This document shows, piece after piece, positions 20,907 to 33,582 of a DNA stretch of 62,273 bases; the first letter of the stretch is position 1; the number at the start of each line of letters is the position of its first letter. The translations under genes were made by a program, and so were the position numbers. The notes below the pieces were generated by a model that was not told the DNA's origin, made no database searches, and saw only the letters and a program-made list of their open reading frames with translations. Source of the DNA: Saccoglossus kowalevskii (Eukaryota; Hemichordata; Enteropneusta; Harrimaniidae); assembly GCF_000003605.2 (NCBI RefSeq), contig NW_003152255.1, positions 278,305 to 340,577 on the forward strand, given 5' to 3'.

Positions 20907-22150
20907 AATACATTATATGAAAATGAGATAAATCTTACGTTTGATAAAAGAACGTCTTTCTGAAACTATATAAATAGCTAATACTAATAGTAATGTTAAC
21001 ATAAGTTGGTTACTGTAAACATCTTTCCACAAGTTAGATTCGTTTGATGTATTTGTTAGGTATTTAACAGAGAACACCAAGTATTCACACTTTCAACACA
21101 ACTATACTGTCACATATGTGCAATCGTCCAAGTTTGGCCGCTAAATACTACCTTAGTACTTTTTTTGAGCTGTGTAATCCAGGGCAAATGCAGTATTCGT
21201 GTCTAGTTGACCGAGACATTAGATAACATACAGTCGTGCCCGGTTCGTCACGTGCATTTGTGCGTTTTTTAACATAATGCCTGTTTATATTTCCCTTTAA
21301 AATTTCCTTTAAAAAAGTTTCTCGTTTGTCACGTGATTAGTAATTTATATTTTCACCAACGGTTCGAATGATTGTGATTCACTCTTCCTACATATTATAT
21401 ACATGTATAATGGAGCATCAGATAATGCAATAGCGCCCTCAGGACGGGCTAAGTGATTAGTTAATATACGAGAATGTTTATCACTTCGATGGAGTAATCG
21501 TACACTCAACTGTGAGCTGATTATAGAATTGGGTGGGAGAGGTGTAAACATCACGAATTCATTTTTGTTGAAGAAGAGTACAGAATTGATTGATAAGTTT
21601 GCTTCATAAGTTATACGACGAGAAATATATCACCTATGTGACCATGTGATATAAATTCTGCCCTGGCTTGTTTAATGATTATCTAGCACATTGTAACACT
21701 CCAGCAAGCATAATTGACACCAAAGTTCAAGCACCATAATATATTGTAATAATGCATTGCGTGTTCGAACAGTGGATTGGGACTCGATTTTTAAGTTTGA
21801 CAGTCTCTTACCTTTCATGTTTCTTGATTTGATGTATCTTCATCAATTGATGAAATAGTCGTGCTGAGATTATACGAAGAAAATTATATGCTTTATATTT
21901 CATAAGAGTGCAGCCATACTTTTTTTCTAATGTTGTCTCTCGCAACTGTTTTTTTGTGCTAATTTGCAAAGGCTGACATATAGTGCATTTTGCCACAGAA
22001 ATCATATCCCATGTTTGAGACGACGTGACACGGCTGTGTGACCATCTTCTTATCATAACGGCATTATGACTGTGCGCTATCTCAGTGTCAACCAGGCCAG
22101 GTCGAACATAATCACATTTTGACCTCTTAATGAAGGATCTCTCCGAAGTT
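20907..22150. other. intergenic, no gene seen
   Basis: No supported coding frame. The minus-strand frame crossing 21808-22209 overlaps the SINE-like sequence that follows and has no domain. Confidence 0.4.
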
Positions 22151-22232
22151 GCATTCGTTAGTGAATGAATCTCGACCAGTGAATTTAGCCTTTCCAATGA
22201 GCACCGCACACTAGCTACTGAACCAAAGATTC
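22151..22232 (-). mobile_element. tRNA-derived SINE-like head
   Basis: On the minus strand TGGTTCAGTAGCTAG (22211-22225) resembles a Pol III A-box, and GGTCGAGATTC (22168-22178) resembles a B-box at near-tRNA spacing. The sequence cannot form a clean tRNA acceptor stem, so a SINE head is more likely than a tRNA gene. Confidence 0.4.
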
Positions 22233-24552
22233 AGGAGTTGGGGGCCGGCACCCATTATGGTTTTCAACTCTGTTAAGATTTAAATTCAGGTTTACCGATC
22301 ATGAACTCGATGCAGCATTCACCACACAAACAGTGACCGGTGCATTCTACTGTTCATGTTCGGACTAAGATTTAATTACAGGTAATACAATACTCTGGAT
22401 TATTACTTAAGAGTATCTGCCGCGGGGCGAATACATCACAGCATCCGGTGTTGTACAAAATATGCTTATACATGTAGTATTATGAATAATTAAGTGGATA
22501 CAACTTAGCTAGTATCGAGGTTTATGGAATTTGTCAACAGTCTTTGGAGGCGTGAGCACAAATCACGACAAGGCGTGATACGTGATAATGTACGTATATC
22601 ATGTGTACTCAGTTCGAAGCACTTCGAATTGATTTATTGTCAAAATGATAATATGTATTGGATGTAGTAATAGGTTCACATGTGTGTTTGTATACTGAAT
22701 CCGTATATATGTACACAAGAGCCGATCAAATTACATGATTTCCCGTCGTTTAAATGAATCCCGATCACTTGCGCCGACCTGCACCGTGGCACGTAATACT
22801 AACCGTCTTTCCGAATTCACAGATCGACCATGCATTGCTGTAGAATAAATGCACAGACTCAAATTGTGTGATCGGCCGACTCGTGAAGGTACATATATAT
22901 TGCAGGTCTCGTTGACTGTCACTATGTTGATTTGACCTTAATAATAAATGTGCCAGTAATGTTTGCTTCAGCAATTTCAGATGAAGGTATTTACACAATA
23001 TGACTCACACGTCATTGTGTGGTTATACAATATTATGTTAGGTGAATGCGTCAGTGTACCGCGCGGTATGACACATTATACGTGTAGTCAGATTTCGGTG
23101 AAAACGGGAAGGGGCGGACGCTACGTTCTACTTATTTTTTTAAAACATCGGTGGTTTGATTGTACAGTAATAGATTCTATTTGTTTAATTGACACGACTC
23201 TGGCGCAGCTGTCATAAATCAGAAGACAATTTTATTAGTGAGTGTATCGGGGTTACGGTTGTTTTTTTAAAGTGATATGCGCTCAATTACAGAAGAGGAT
23301 GTATATAAAGTGCGGTTCGTAGAACATATCTATGTTGCGGATATTACACGCCATGGTTGACAGTTACAGTCATTCGTTAAATTATTGGGGTATTTATCAA
23401 AATGAGGTTCTGTGTTTGCAGATGTAGAGCAATAAGCAGTATAAACTACCCTGACAACGTTTCGAATTTTAGTTTGTAACTTCTTCATAGCCAGCCACAC
23501 TCATTCAACCATTCGTTATTTTAACCTTGCTAGGTATTCATTTATTTAAGAAAAAAATTATAATATTGACGTACACGTTCGATTTCTTAAGTATTTTAAA
23601 AATATTGAAATAATTAAATAAACCAAAACAACATGTTTAAACCGCGTACAGTAAATCCAATGTGGCAGAATAATTTTTTTTTGAAGTTGCATGTGTGTTT
23701 ATTTTGATCATGGAGTAAAGTCGTGTGGCCATTACGTTTACGTCGTTTATGAGAAAAAAAAAAACATGTACTGATTAGTATGTGCGTGTGATGTGATATT
23801 TCAAGGGTATATTCGGTCATTAGCATCATACTCATTCGGCCTCGGGACTCGCTTTCAATTCCTCGGAGGGATAGAAAATACACGTATTAAGACATTGTCC
23901 GTCTTGCTAGTCAATATTCATTCACTAATTCCGCTATGGATTACGTTCATTGAAAATTGAAAAAAAAACAAAACTTAATTTGCATTCCGCATATCCACCA
24001 TTAGAATTTTGTCACACGTTTGACGTATTTTATGACCGTTCAATCTAATTAACTCGTTGTAAGCAATTCGAATAAAAAGTTGTGATTGGTCAGGTGTTTT
24101 GCAATCAGACATATAGAGGAGTATGTTTTACAAATATAAATATATTGGTGTATCTGTGTTTCTGTCATTAAACTGAAGTAAATTGTGTGATAAGAAATAT
24201 AACGATTGTCAACGGCTGTTAAAAGAAACAACTAAAACACGAGTATTTCAATTTAGGTCTTGCCCTGAACGCAATTACACTGTTTACAATGGATACATAT
24301 TAATTCAATGAGTCGTGCATTGTACGTCCATTAATTGAAAGGTTTTCGGTTAAATTTCAATATATGCGTCCTAATTTGCCCTTTATCAGCGAAATTAAAG
24401 TAGATTGGAAGGAATGGCTGTCTTGACAGTAATAGTCAAAGTCAAGTAACAGTAAATTATGTATTGCTATTTCGTGCTCTTTTTAAAGCAACACGAACTT
24501 ATCCTTAAACACTGTGACTGCTAGCAACCATCCACTTTATAGACTAAATTCA
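22233..24552. other. intergenic, no gene seen
   Basis: AT-rich with homopolymer runs. No supported coding frame, RNA gene or repeat. Confidence 0.45.
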
Positions 24553-24879
<327 letters not shown>

Positions 24880-24997
24880 GGAAGTTGTATACTTCATTAT
24901 TGTCATGATCTGTAAATAGCCTTTCTATGCCCAGCACATTAAACTGTCAGTACATTGAATTAGTATGGCATGCGTGGTTATGTCACCCGTCCGTTAC

Positions 24998-25220
24998 ATT
25001 GGCTCCGCCCACTGGACTATTTTTTGCTGTTCTAATGCATCAGTCCACGAAGTGCAGTGATCACAGAGCACAACACCAAAGCGATGTCACGTCCTAGCGC
25101 AGCGTATTTTCAGCAAGTCACTACTTCGTACGTTGCCATTAGACTGTGATCAACGACCAAATGACACGTGATTCTCGTCATAGCACCACGCGGGACCATT
25201 GAGACCGCTATAATATACAG
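24998..25220 (+). promoter_or_regulatory. candidate promoter and non-coding 5' exon
   Basis: An inverted CCAAT box (ATTGG, 24998-25002) abuts a GC-box-like GGCTCCGCCC (25001-25010). About 200 bp downstream is a strong donor, ATACAG|GTAAGA, at 25220/25221. The intervening sequence has only a 22-codon ATG frame. The next good plus-strand acceptor that I linked to a gene is the one at 33476 before receptor 1, so this could be its 5' exon with an ~8.3 kb intron. That link is inference. Confidence 0.3.
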
Positions 25221-25881
25221 GTAAGAACACGATTGCTTGTTTCTACTCGATCTTTCATATCGATATTTGTATCTCAATAAAAACAAGAAGGAAATCCTCC
25301 GGGGAGTAGTGTATTCGTATCGGTCCAAAGATTACTAGTACTGTGGCTCTTATCTCGTTGTATAATCCAGAGTTGGAACACATCACCTCTTATCTTAGAC
25401 TAATGGGACGGCAATCAGCGCGATATTTCAGTGTTCTGTTGGTGTGCGTTGAAACTACGTAAAATGCCACTATAGTGTATACTATAGAGGTATATTTTAT
25501 AATAACAGACAGTGTGAATATACGCCGAATTATACCCAATACCGTTTTTTACACCCAATTTTATTTTTATTCTCTGATATTTACTAAATATCTAATTACA
25601 AATTGTTAATATTAATAGACAAGTTCAAAACAGCGTTACAACTAATTTAATGATTCTCCGTTATTTTTGCCACCTTTCATTTACCAGAATAACAACGACA
25701 TACAACTCTGAAAGTACTATTCAGTCGAGTATATCACCCTACTCTCTATTGGGTCAATAGAACTGAGAGCGTCCGTAGGAGTGCCTACTTCATATGGCGT
25801 CATTGAAGCCGTAATATACTTGTACACAGTCCCTTGTTTGCTTTTTGTTCAATAAAATAAATTATTATATATGAGTGTCTG
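25221..25881. other. non-coding stretch
   Basis: No supported feature. It would be intron if the candidate 5' exon belongs to receptor 1. Confidence 0.4.
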
Positions 25882-25982
25882 AATGGCAAAAGCCGGGTAG
25901 ACCGCGAAACAAACAAGAGACTTGTGTCCTTTGTAGACGCTTGTACCGTGTTTGTTACGTGGTATACCCGGCTTTTGTCATT
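25882..25982. other. 101-bp near-perfect hairpin
   Basis: Arms 25882-25914 and 25950-25982 pair over 33 positions (GGCAAAAGCCGGGTAGACC against GGTATACCCGGCTTTTGTC) with two mismatches and two G-U-compatible pairs. The loop of about 35 nt has its own small stem (ACAAG/CTTGT). The size and shape fit a pre-miRNA-like RNA or a tiny foldback element. No coding frame. Confidence 0.6.
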
Positions 25983-28900
25983 TATTGAAAAACACAAGTC
26001 TATCGTAATGTTGGCGATGTCCGCCGCTCTGTGCCAAGCCTGTCACCTCTTAAGCTGTATTTTTTCGCGATAACGTTTTATGTGTGATGGGTGGTACTCC
26101 CAACATGATAGGTTCTGCCGCCAGAATATCGAGTCCAATTCTATCTACCCCATTTGTGCCCGAATGGATGCTCCTTCCATAAAATGTTGCGAATATGTAT
26201 ACCTCCTTACAGAGTATATTTCTTTGTTGTCATTTGCTTTGTAGAGAAGAACACGACCCTTATTACTTTCCGATGTTGTTACTTGCCCGAGCTTCAGCAC
26301 GCAGCAATATAAAAAACGCAGAAAAACGAGCAATGTTGATTTAAATGATTTGTTGAGATGGTAATTTAAGTACAAGGGGAAATTAATAATATTCCCCCAT
26401 GTAGCGTTTAATTGAACATGTAATCCAATGCACTCTCCCATGGTTCACTTCATTTTGAAAGTAGGCAGAATGTATACCACGGAGATCCCCGGAAAGGTAT
26501 CGTGAAAGAAACTGAGTAAACCATTCGCCCCTCGATAAAATGACCCGATACCAGCACATTCAACACATACCATTAATATATTATTTATAAATAATTTCAC
26601 TGTCCCAAAAATGATCTAAATACGCAGCCTCACATTGAAAAAGTTCTCCTCTTTAAGAAATGTCCATTTCCACAAACAGCTCCGTTAATGACTGCACCTC
26701 TCCTACCATATCCTGCCAATCACAAGCCGCAATTACCGATAAATCGGGACGACACGAAGTCTGCAATTTTGTATGCTTCATGAAATATACCTGATTTCAA
26801 TGGTGCCTTTGTGACGGGAATGAATGTACATACCATTGTGGTAACGTGGTTTCATGGTGCCAACTTTATACACAAAGTTTCACTTGTCGAATACCACTTT
26901 TTAGTTGTGACGAACTGAACGTATCCCGTAAAATTGTTGCATGCCATCAGCGCAGTGGTGCTATTGCATTGCACTCTACCGGATCCAGGCAAGTGTGTTT
27001 GTCGAATGCGTGACAGTAATTTCAATTTAAGTATGACGGAAACTGAAATAAACTAAAGTTTAAAATTTTAGTATGCATTAACAGCTGCAAAAAAAAAATA
27101 AAAAAAAAAATATCAGAGCAATTAAATATATAGTTACTGACATGATATAGGTCACGTGACCACACCTCATTGATAACAAACGTGTCCAGTGTCCAGATTT
27201 AATGAAGGTGGTAACGTAATTGATAACACTGGCCAGGACGTGTTTTTTCCCGAATCATCATCCACCATCTTGCTTTTTAAGCAGAAGTGAAAACTACGCA
27301 TGCGTAACGACAAAGGCTGATTTACCGGATATTACTTCTACCAATTAGAGCGTAACTTGAACCTGTCGACCAATAGCGAATAGAACCTGTCGAGCGATTA
27401 GAAAGGGTCACTTTATTTACAATACTTCGTCTCAATATGCAGAGGTTGTTTGTCACTTGTGACATCTATTATTTCGCAAATGATCTAGCGGTAAATATGT
27501 AGTTTTGCCGAAAAGCTCGCTTAAAACGGGCGCGCCATACTAACGCAATGCGTGAAAAATAACACTGTGTTTACGACACGTTTTTGGGGAATTCACATTG
27601 ATAACATCATCGATAAAAGCATAATAAAGCATAATATTTGCTAATTCATTAGTTGCATGGGTAGTAATACACATTACCGTGGGCCATTTACTTAAAGATT
27701 CAATATGGACGGAAACACGTACTTAGTTCAATTGACATTTGATATTCAATGTTGATGAATACATTGGACTATGATTTATCATGACATGATAACAATGTTC
27801 TTGTAGCGCACGTCTGAAATTTTGTTTGATGAAACAATGACATTCTCGAGTGCGCATGCTCTATGATTGTTTAAGTACGTATAACAAACAGTGCATGTGG
27901 GTAGTAGTGACGAATATTCCGTTAACGCAACGTTTTTAGTTTGATCTATAGAATGGAGTATCGAACGACGTATGTTATGTCCATATTGAAGTTGTAAGTT
28001 AATACAGGTGAAAACTAAGCTAACCCCATATACTCCATGGTATTTGTTGCCGACCGAATGATTTTCAGGTTGCAAACATTGAAGTTGACCAGCAAGTCCA
28101 TGCTAAACTAATCGATACTGAATATAATGACTTAAAGTCGGTGGAACAATAAGCCATTGAAAACGGATTAGAAACCATGACAAAACACTTTGAAAAACTA
28201 TTAACGAAAAAATAAAATAAGTTTATAAATCATTCATTGGAAAAAATGTATTGTAACTGAGACAAACAACACTACTAGTAGTCGGTATATGTAAATCCAA
28301 ACATAGTCGATGAAACAAAAAAAAAGCACACAAAAAATCAATAATAACCTAAAAAAAATAAAAGTGAGATTTATATTTTTTGTATTAATTCATAATAAAT
28401 TTGAGCTATCATAGTGGTTTGACAAAATAAGATAGAAACCTCGAAACGGAGCATTCTTGTCCATTTCATTAGTCCTAGTGTGGATTCGTATGCTCATACC
28501 ACTGTAAGGTAATATACATTTTGCAACTACTACTCTTATTATATATGAACAAACAATTCACTCGAAACAGCTGTTTTACAGAACCAAGTAATCCTCATTA
28601 ACAGACTTCTAAATTTTATTGAGAGTTTCTATGAACCCACACGTTTAATCTGTAACAGCCTATTAATCAAGAGTGGCCAAGCATGTCCTATTGGGTAATC
28701 AGTCATTGATTCAATTACAACTGGTTACGATGTGCACGCCGACTCTATGGTTTTACAAATGTATTCGACTGCTCCGTGATTGTCGTCTGCTCCGACGCTT
28801 CCGCCAATACTCACCTCAAGAATATCGAACTCCATGTACTTTATTCCGCAAGTTATATGGGACAATGGAATCTTGTCTGTCTGAATGAATGATATTTATG

Positions 28901-30704
28901 GAAATGCACGTTTCAGAATAACCAATATGAACATAGCAGACTTAATTCGTTGCACATTCCTTATCACAAGAGTGTGTGTCGTAGTATGCAAGGTGAGGAC
29001 CAATGCATTTTGTACTAATGCATGTGTATATGTGTTGATTAATCATTTCTTATGTGTATTACAAGATATTTTAAAGTTGGCAAGGTGCGATTGTACCATT
29101 CGGCGATATTCTGGACGTAATAAAAGTGTCCGATGTAATATTTGAAATTTCCAACCAATAGACAAATACAATGTACATTATTTCACTTGTTTTAACTTAG
29201 ATCAACAAACACACGAATTATAAATGTAAAATTAACAAATACAGGTAATGGTACTACCAGAAAAATCCTAAATTCTGCATATAGACAAAACTAGTATCTG
29301 ATGAGTAGAAATATCATTAAATAACAAAAGTACATGGGAAAAAACATTTCTTGGTATTTTATGTATGCAGCAATAATACACAATCTGGTACAACGAGGCG
29401 CTACATGATTTCAAAGAAATTACAGAAGAGTTCAAGTAAAATTGAAGAGTTTATGTAAACAAATACAACCAAGAGTTTCATACGAGCTTCTAATGAGAGC
29501 AATTCGTGTTGATAACACGATGATAGTCACGTGGCCATTCAATATAACGCATTTCCCCGATTGCGTAAGAATTTATTGATTTATTTTTGGATGCACTCAA
29601 TTGTGTTACATAGCGTTATGGGGCGACCGTACCTGGAAGCACTACTCAGCATTCAATTGTTTTTATAACACTGATGTTGTCAAATTGCTTAGTACATGCG
29701 CGCTTGAGACAGTCTAAAATTTGTTCTTAGCATTACTGCTATCATGATAAATTTGCTTTCAGGTTTTATCTATGGCCGCCGAGATATCGTCGAGAGCGAG
29801 AGATTCACGAGACTCGAATCGCCCCACGAGTAGTCTTATATTCTCTGTACTTGTCACGTGACGACTAACGTACTACGAATTTTGGAACAGTGGACGCGAT
29901 CACGGAAAAAAAATGAAATATTTTCTAAGGCGAAAAAACAAACACGTCTAGTTTTTCCCTGGACGAGACACTGATGACCATTTGCTAATATGGTCTTTTG
30001 AGCGACATGTTTCCTCATCCTCATTCTGTCATCTACGTGTAACTGGGCCGCCAAGTTGAGAGGCTTGACGGTCTCGTTAGTATGTTGCACCAATCCACTC
30101 AAATACGCGGACAAGCCCGATCAAGTCAAATCAAATCATGCAACATTACATTCACAATGACTACGTCGTCCTCCTTTTATCGAATTTGACCATGACCAAT
30201 TGTTGTTATTTAAAACATGTTCAAATGCTCCTCAAGATAACTGGATTATTCCGCTGTTGTGATGCGATATGCTTTTTTACATTTATATTCCGACTTTTAT
30301 TGACGTGTTTCCATGGTATTTTCATCACTTCACCGCGAGAAACATGACAATTCATCGAACACTCGGAAATAATTGAATCGTATTACTTCAAGATCGAAAG
30401 AATGTAGTTATCACAGTTTCCCATCTAACGTATGTCGTTGTCATAGTAACAAAAAAACGATGTTGTCATATTGATGTCATTAACCCGTGTTCCAGACAAG
30501 AGGTCTGATTGTGACTGATTACAAATTATTTGATTAATTGTTTATTGTAAAACCATGGTTCATCATATCTCTGATCGTGCACACCCGTTGAGCGCTTTAG
30601 ATCATTTTAAGACGATGGGGGGGATATTGCACGTTTATTGTTATTTTAAAAGTTAACGACGAAGTTAATTCTTAGTTCATCCCTTATATAAATATAAACT
30701 GTCG
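25983..30704. other. intergenic or intronic DNA, no gene supported
   Basis: AT-rich. Features seen: an NRF1-like palindrome (TACGCATGCGTAA, about 27296); an acceptor (TTTGCTTTCAG, 29761) followed by ATG and 29 codons (MAAEISSRARDSRDSNRPTS); a minus-strand frame at 29854-30114 with no ATG at its start; and an imperfect RFX-type X-box near 30438. None is enough to call a gene. Confidence 0.4.
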
Positions 30705-31243
30705 GGCTCTAATTAATCCACTGAGCTAAGTAGAATTTGTTAAGATCAATATAGTCCTTTAACATTATTATAATCCTAATACAATCCGTGAGATAAACAT
30801 ATTTCTCTTAGCTCAATAGAATTCAATGAGATGAATATAATCCACTCGGCTTAAAATAATTCATGAATTCAAAAGATCTATTGAGATCGATAAAATCCAT
30901 TAGTTCAAACTAATCCTCTGAGCTCATTGCTCGAATAAACATAAGTCATTGAGCTCAATATAATCCCATAGGCTCAACATAAAAAAAATGTACACAAAAC
31001 AATCTTAATATAATCCATGTAGTTCGATGTAATTCCCTAGTTTAAAATAATCTAGCTCAGTTTAGCTCTGCATAAGCCACTTAATTTAGTATAATCCCCC
31101 GACTTCGAAAATTTCATTAGCTCAGTATAAGCCACTTACTACAATTTAATCTCCACTGAGTTCAATATAATCCACCGTTCTCGACAAGCTAGTAAGTCAC
31201 CACGCTCATCATAATCCACTAGCTCAATATAATGCAATGAGGT
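30705..31243. repeat. diverged ~20-bp minisatellite (TAATCCACTGAGCTCAATA)
   Basis: About 540 bp in which TAATCCA/TAAGCCA and GAGCTCA/TAGCTCA alternate with ATA spacers at a period of about 18-22 bp. Copies are heavily diverged and a few are longer. No coding frame. Confidence 0.75.
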
Positions 31244-33201
31244 TTAATGTATGAACCAAATTTTGTGTAAATTGTTGTTTGTTCCAGACACAGAGAGTGC
31301 AGTGGTGTATTAAACCTACTCATAATTTTTGAGAAAGTTGGTCATAAATCGCTTGACAATGTTCAATGGTTCAATTTATTAAAATAGCATTCTTTTGTGT
31401 GTTACAGTAATGAATTTTGAGAAACTTATTTTTAGAACAATTGCATAGAGCATAATGTTAAGCAACACTTGTTTTCGACACTTTTTAAAACCCCGATTTT
31501 TGAAATAATTCAGGAAAACAAAAAGTATCCCGTCATTAACAATATATCATTTTTTAGCCTATGTCACTAGCCTACAATTTCAGATATGGCATAATATTTC
31601 AGCCTTGGGAACCAATGGTAAAAAGACTATTTTACTGCCACAATGGTCAGTATACACAAAAATACCGTCAACCACCATTTTCTCGAAAATTAAGCTGGTG
31701 AACCCCAACTTTTTTTAAAGTAAATATTAAAATTGCCCGCATAAAATTTATTAAAAATGGATAAATTCTGGGTATTTGAACTCATGAGCAGGCTTCTACC
31801 TTAGCAGGTACAGTGTTTATATAACACGAACTGACGCACCCTTTGCCCATATACTATAATGCAATTATTATATAGTTAATGAATAGTGTGGTCGTCGATC
31901 ATCCCGTCGTTAATGTCTCAGTGAACTGATATAAATACAAATACAATTGTATCACAGTGGCCCACAGAATAGGCGATAAAACGATATATATTGGTTCCTG
32001 TTACCCGGCCACAAAAATAAATGACCTCAATGCGAAGGTAGCCGCCCGCGTTAAGTGTACCAGCAAAAAACACACAAACACACACTCTGTGTCGTAACAC
32101 GGTACGACAAGTGGCTAGTAAACACTGCTATGAGCAGTTTATCGAATGGAATATACTCACCGGAAACTGGATAGGTAAAAGATGTGACAAAGTGTGGTCA
32201 GAATGAGACAATTATTTATTTGAAGTCATGTATGTAGATCTCTGGTTATTTTATATAAATATGGTATTACTATCAGTGTATGGTACATTTTACATTTTTT
32301 GGTATAGTGATTAACTTCCAATGTGGAATTACTGGAGAATGTTTCCATAGCCGTGCAATATACTCGTCTACATATCTATTATGGTGTGGTTACCATGGCT
32401 ACGGTATGCATAGGCGTTTTTGTATAAAGTATGCAGTCACCTTAAATAATAGCATGTTTATGGGGGCGGGAAAGGGCCCGTAAACCCGATGCCAATTTCC
32501 AAAGAGACTGAATATTCAGTTGACATCGACAGAAATTACTCCATCAACATTTACTGTTTTCTTGTTTGGAACTATTCAAAACAAATACAAACTATCGTAG
32601 CTGTGATTAAATTATCGTCGTTGGTCACGTTTACTAAACAGCTCTCTAACGATTAGTAACGAGTTCACATTTGAAGCCCGTTTTCCTTAGCCTAGTTTCA
32701 AACAGCCTGAGTCTTGCGGCTTATTTGACATAGTTACCCACACCGCTGTCAAAAACTAGAGTTTCTATTCAAACGATGCCCGAAACGTGGTCTCGACGTA
32801 CCAGGCGCTGTTGTGGATTGAGCACGCACGTGTTCTACGTCTCGCCTTCTTCAATAGCGGTATCAGAAAAAGTTGCCATTCAGCTGACTGATGGCTATTA
32901 TATTTTAAAATTTTCCCATAAAGATTACATTACATCTTTAAAATATGGATGTTTGTTGTTTGATAAGAACGCCGTTATGAACAACGTTTTACTGCATAGG
33001 GTAATAAATACAGACGAGAACGTTCTGTCGTAACTGTGTGGTAATTTTGAAAATGTGTTACAATGCCTCGTAAATAACTTTCAGTTTAAAGGAGAACCCC
33101 ATGTGTCACCTATTTTCACTATATTGTGGTAAATCAATGTATAAAATGAAATAACATATTTTAAACAATTACAGATTTAAGCGTACGAACATAACTAAAA
33201 A
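31244..33201. other. upstream or intronic region of receptor 1, no gene supported
   Basis: AT-rich. An ATG frame of 85 codons at 32776-33033 has no recognisable domain and no supporting signals, so I do not call it. Confidence 0.4.
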
Positions 33202-33334
33202 TTAAAGCGCGGTGGTCGTCGCGCAGCGCGTGTTCGAATTCCATGTAAATAAACAATGTATTTTACACGCGTTGTATACGTCGCTATGAGTCCCACATCG
33301 AACAGGACGCGGCACGACGACTGCCGCCCTTTAA
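33202..33334 (+). mobile_element. TTAA MITE-like element, full reference copy 4
   Basis: 133 bp, TTAA to TTAA. The left end AAAGCGCGGTGGTCGTCGCG and right end CGACGACTGCCGCCCTTTAA are inverted repeats. The centre has TGTATTTTACACGCGTTG and TCGCTATGAGTCCCACATCG. It lies about 140 bp before the putative acceptor of receptor 1, and 250 bp before its ATG. Confidence 0.8.
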
Positions 33335-33476
33335 TTATAACATATTCGGTGTTTGGCGTTCTTCAAGTCGTAGCCTTGTTAGTCAACGTGAGCCGACTAC
33401 GATTAGCGATATGATTGGCCCTTGGCGTTTTGTCTAGATCTGTGAATGCATTAATTTTTCAACCTTTCTTATGCAG

Positions 33477-33582
33477 ATATATTTCAACAACTGTGCTTCA
33501 GTGGATATTATCTCTCTGTCGTTGTTATTCGAGAGATGGGCGCCATCGTGGAAAACTATCGATCATTGTAGATAGCGTGTGG
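33477..33582 (+). other. 5' untranslated part of the receptor-1 coding exon
   Basis: A strong acceptor (TTTTTCAACCTTTCTTATGCAG) ends at 33476. From there to the ATG at 33583 the sequence is likely 5' UTR. The same frame is open upstream of the ATG but has no earlier ATG. Confidence 0.45.

Noticed and set aside
29854-30114. Minus-strand 86-codon frame
   Set aside because: Starts at TTG, no domain, and no acceptor identified.
32776-33033. 85-codon ATG frame upstream of receptor 1
   Set aside because: No domain, no splice support, and composition like surrounding DNA.
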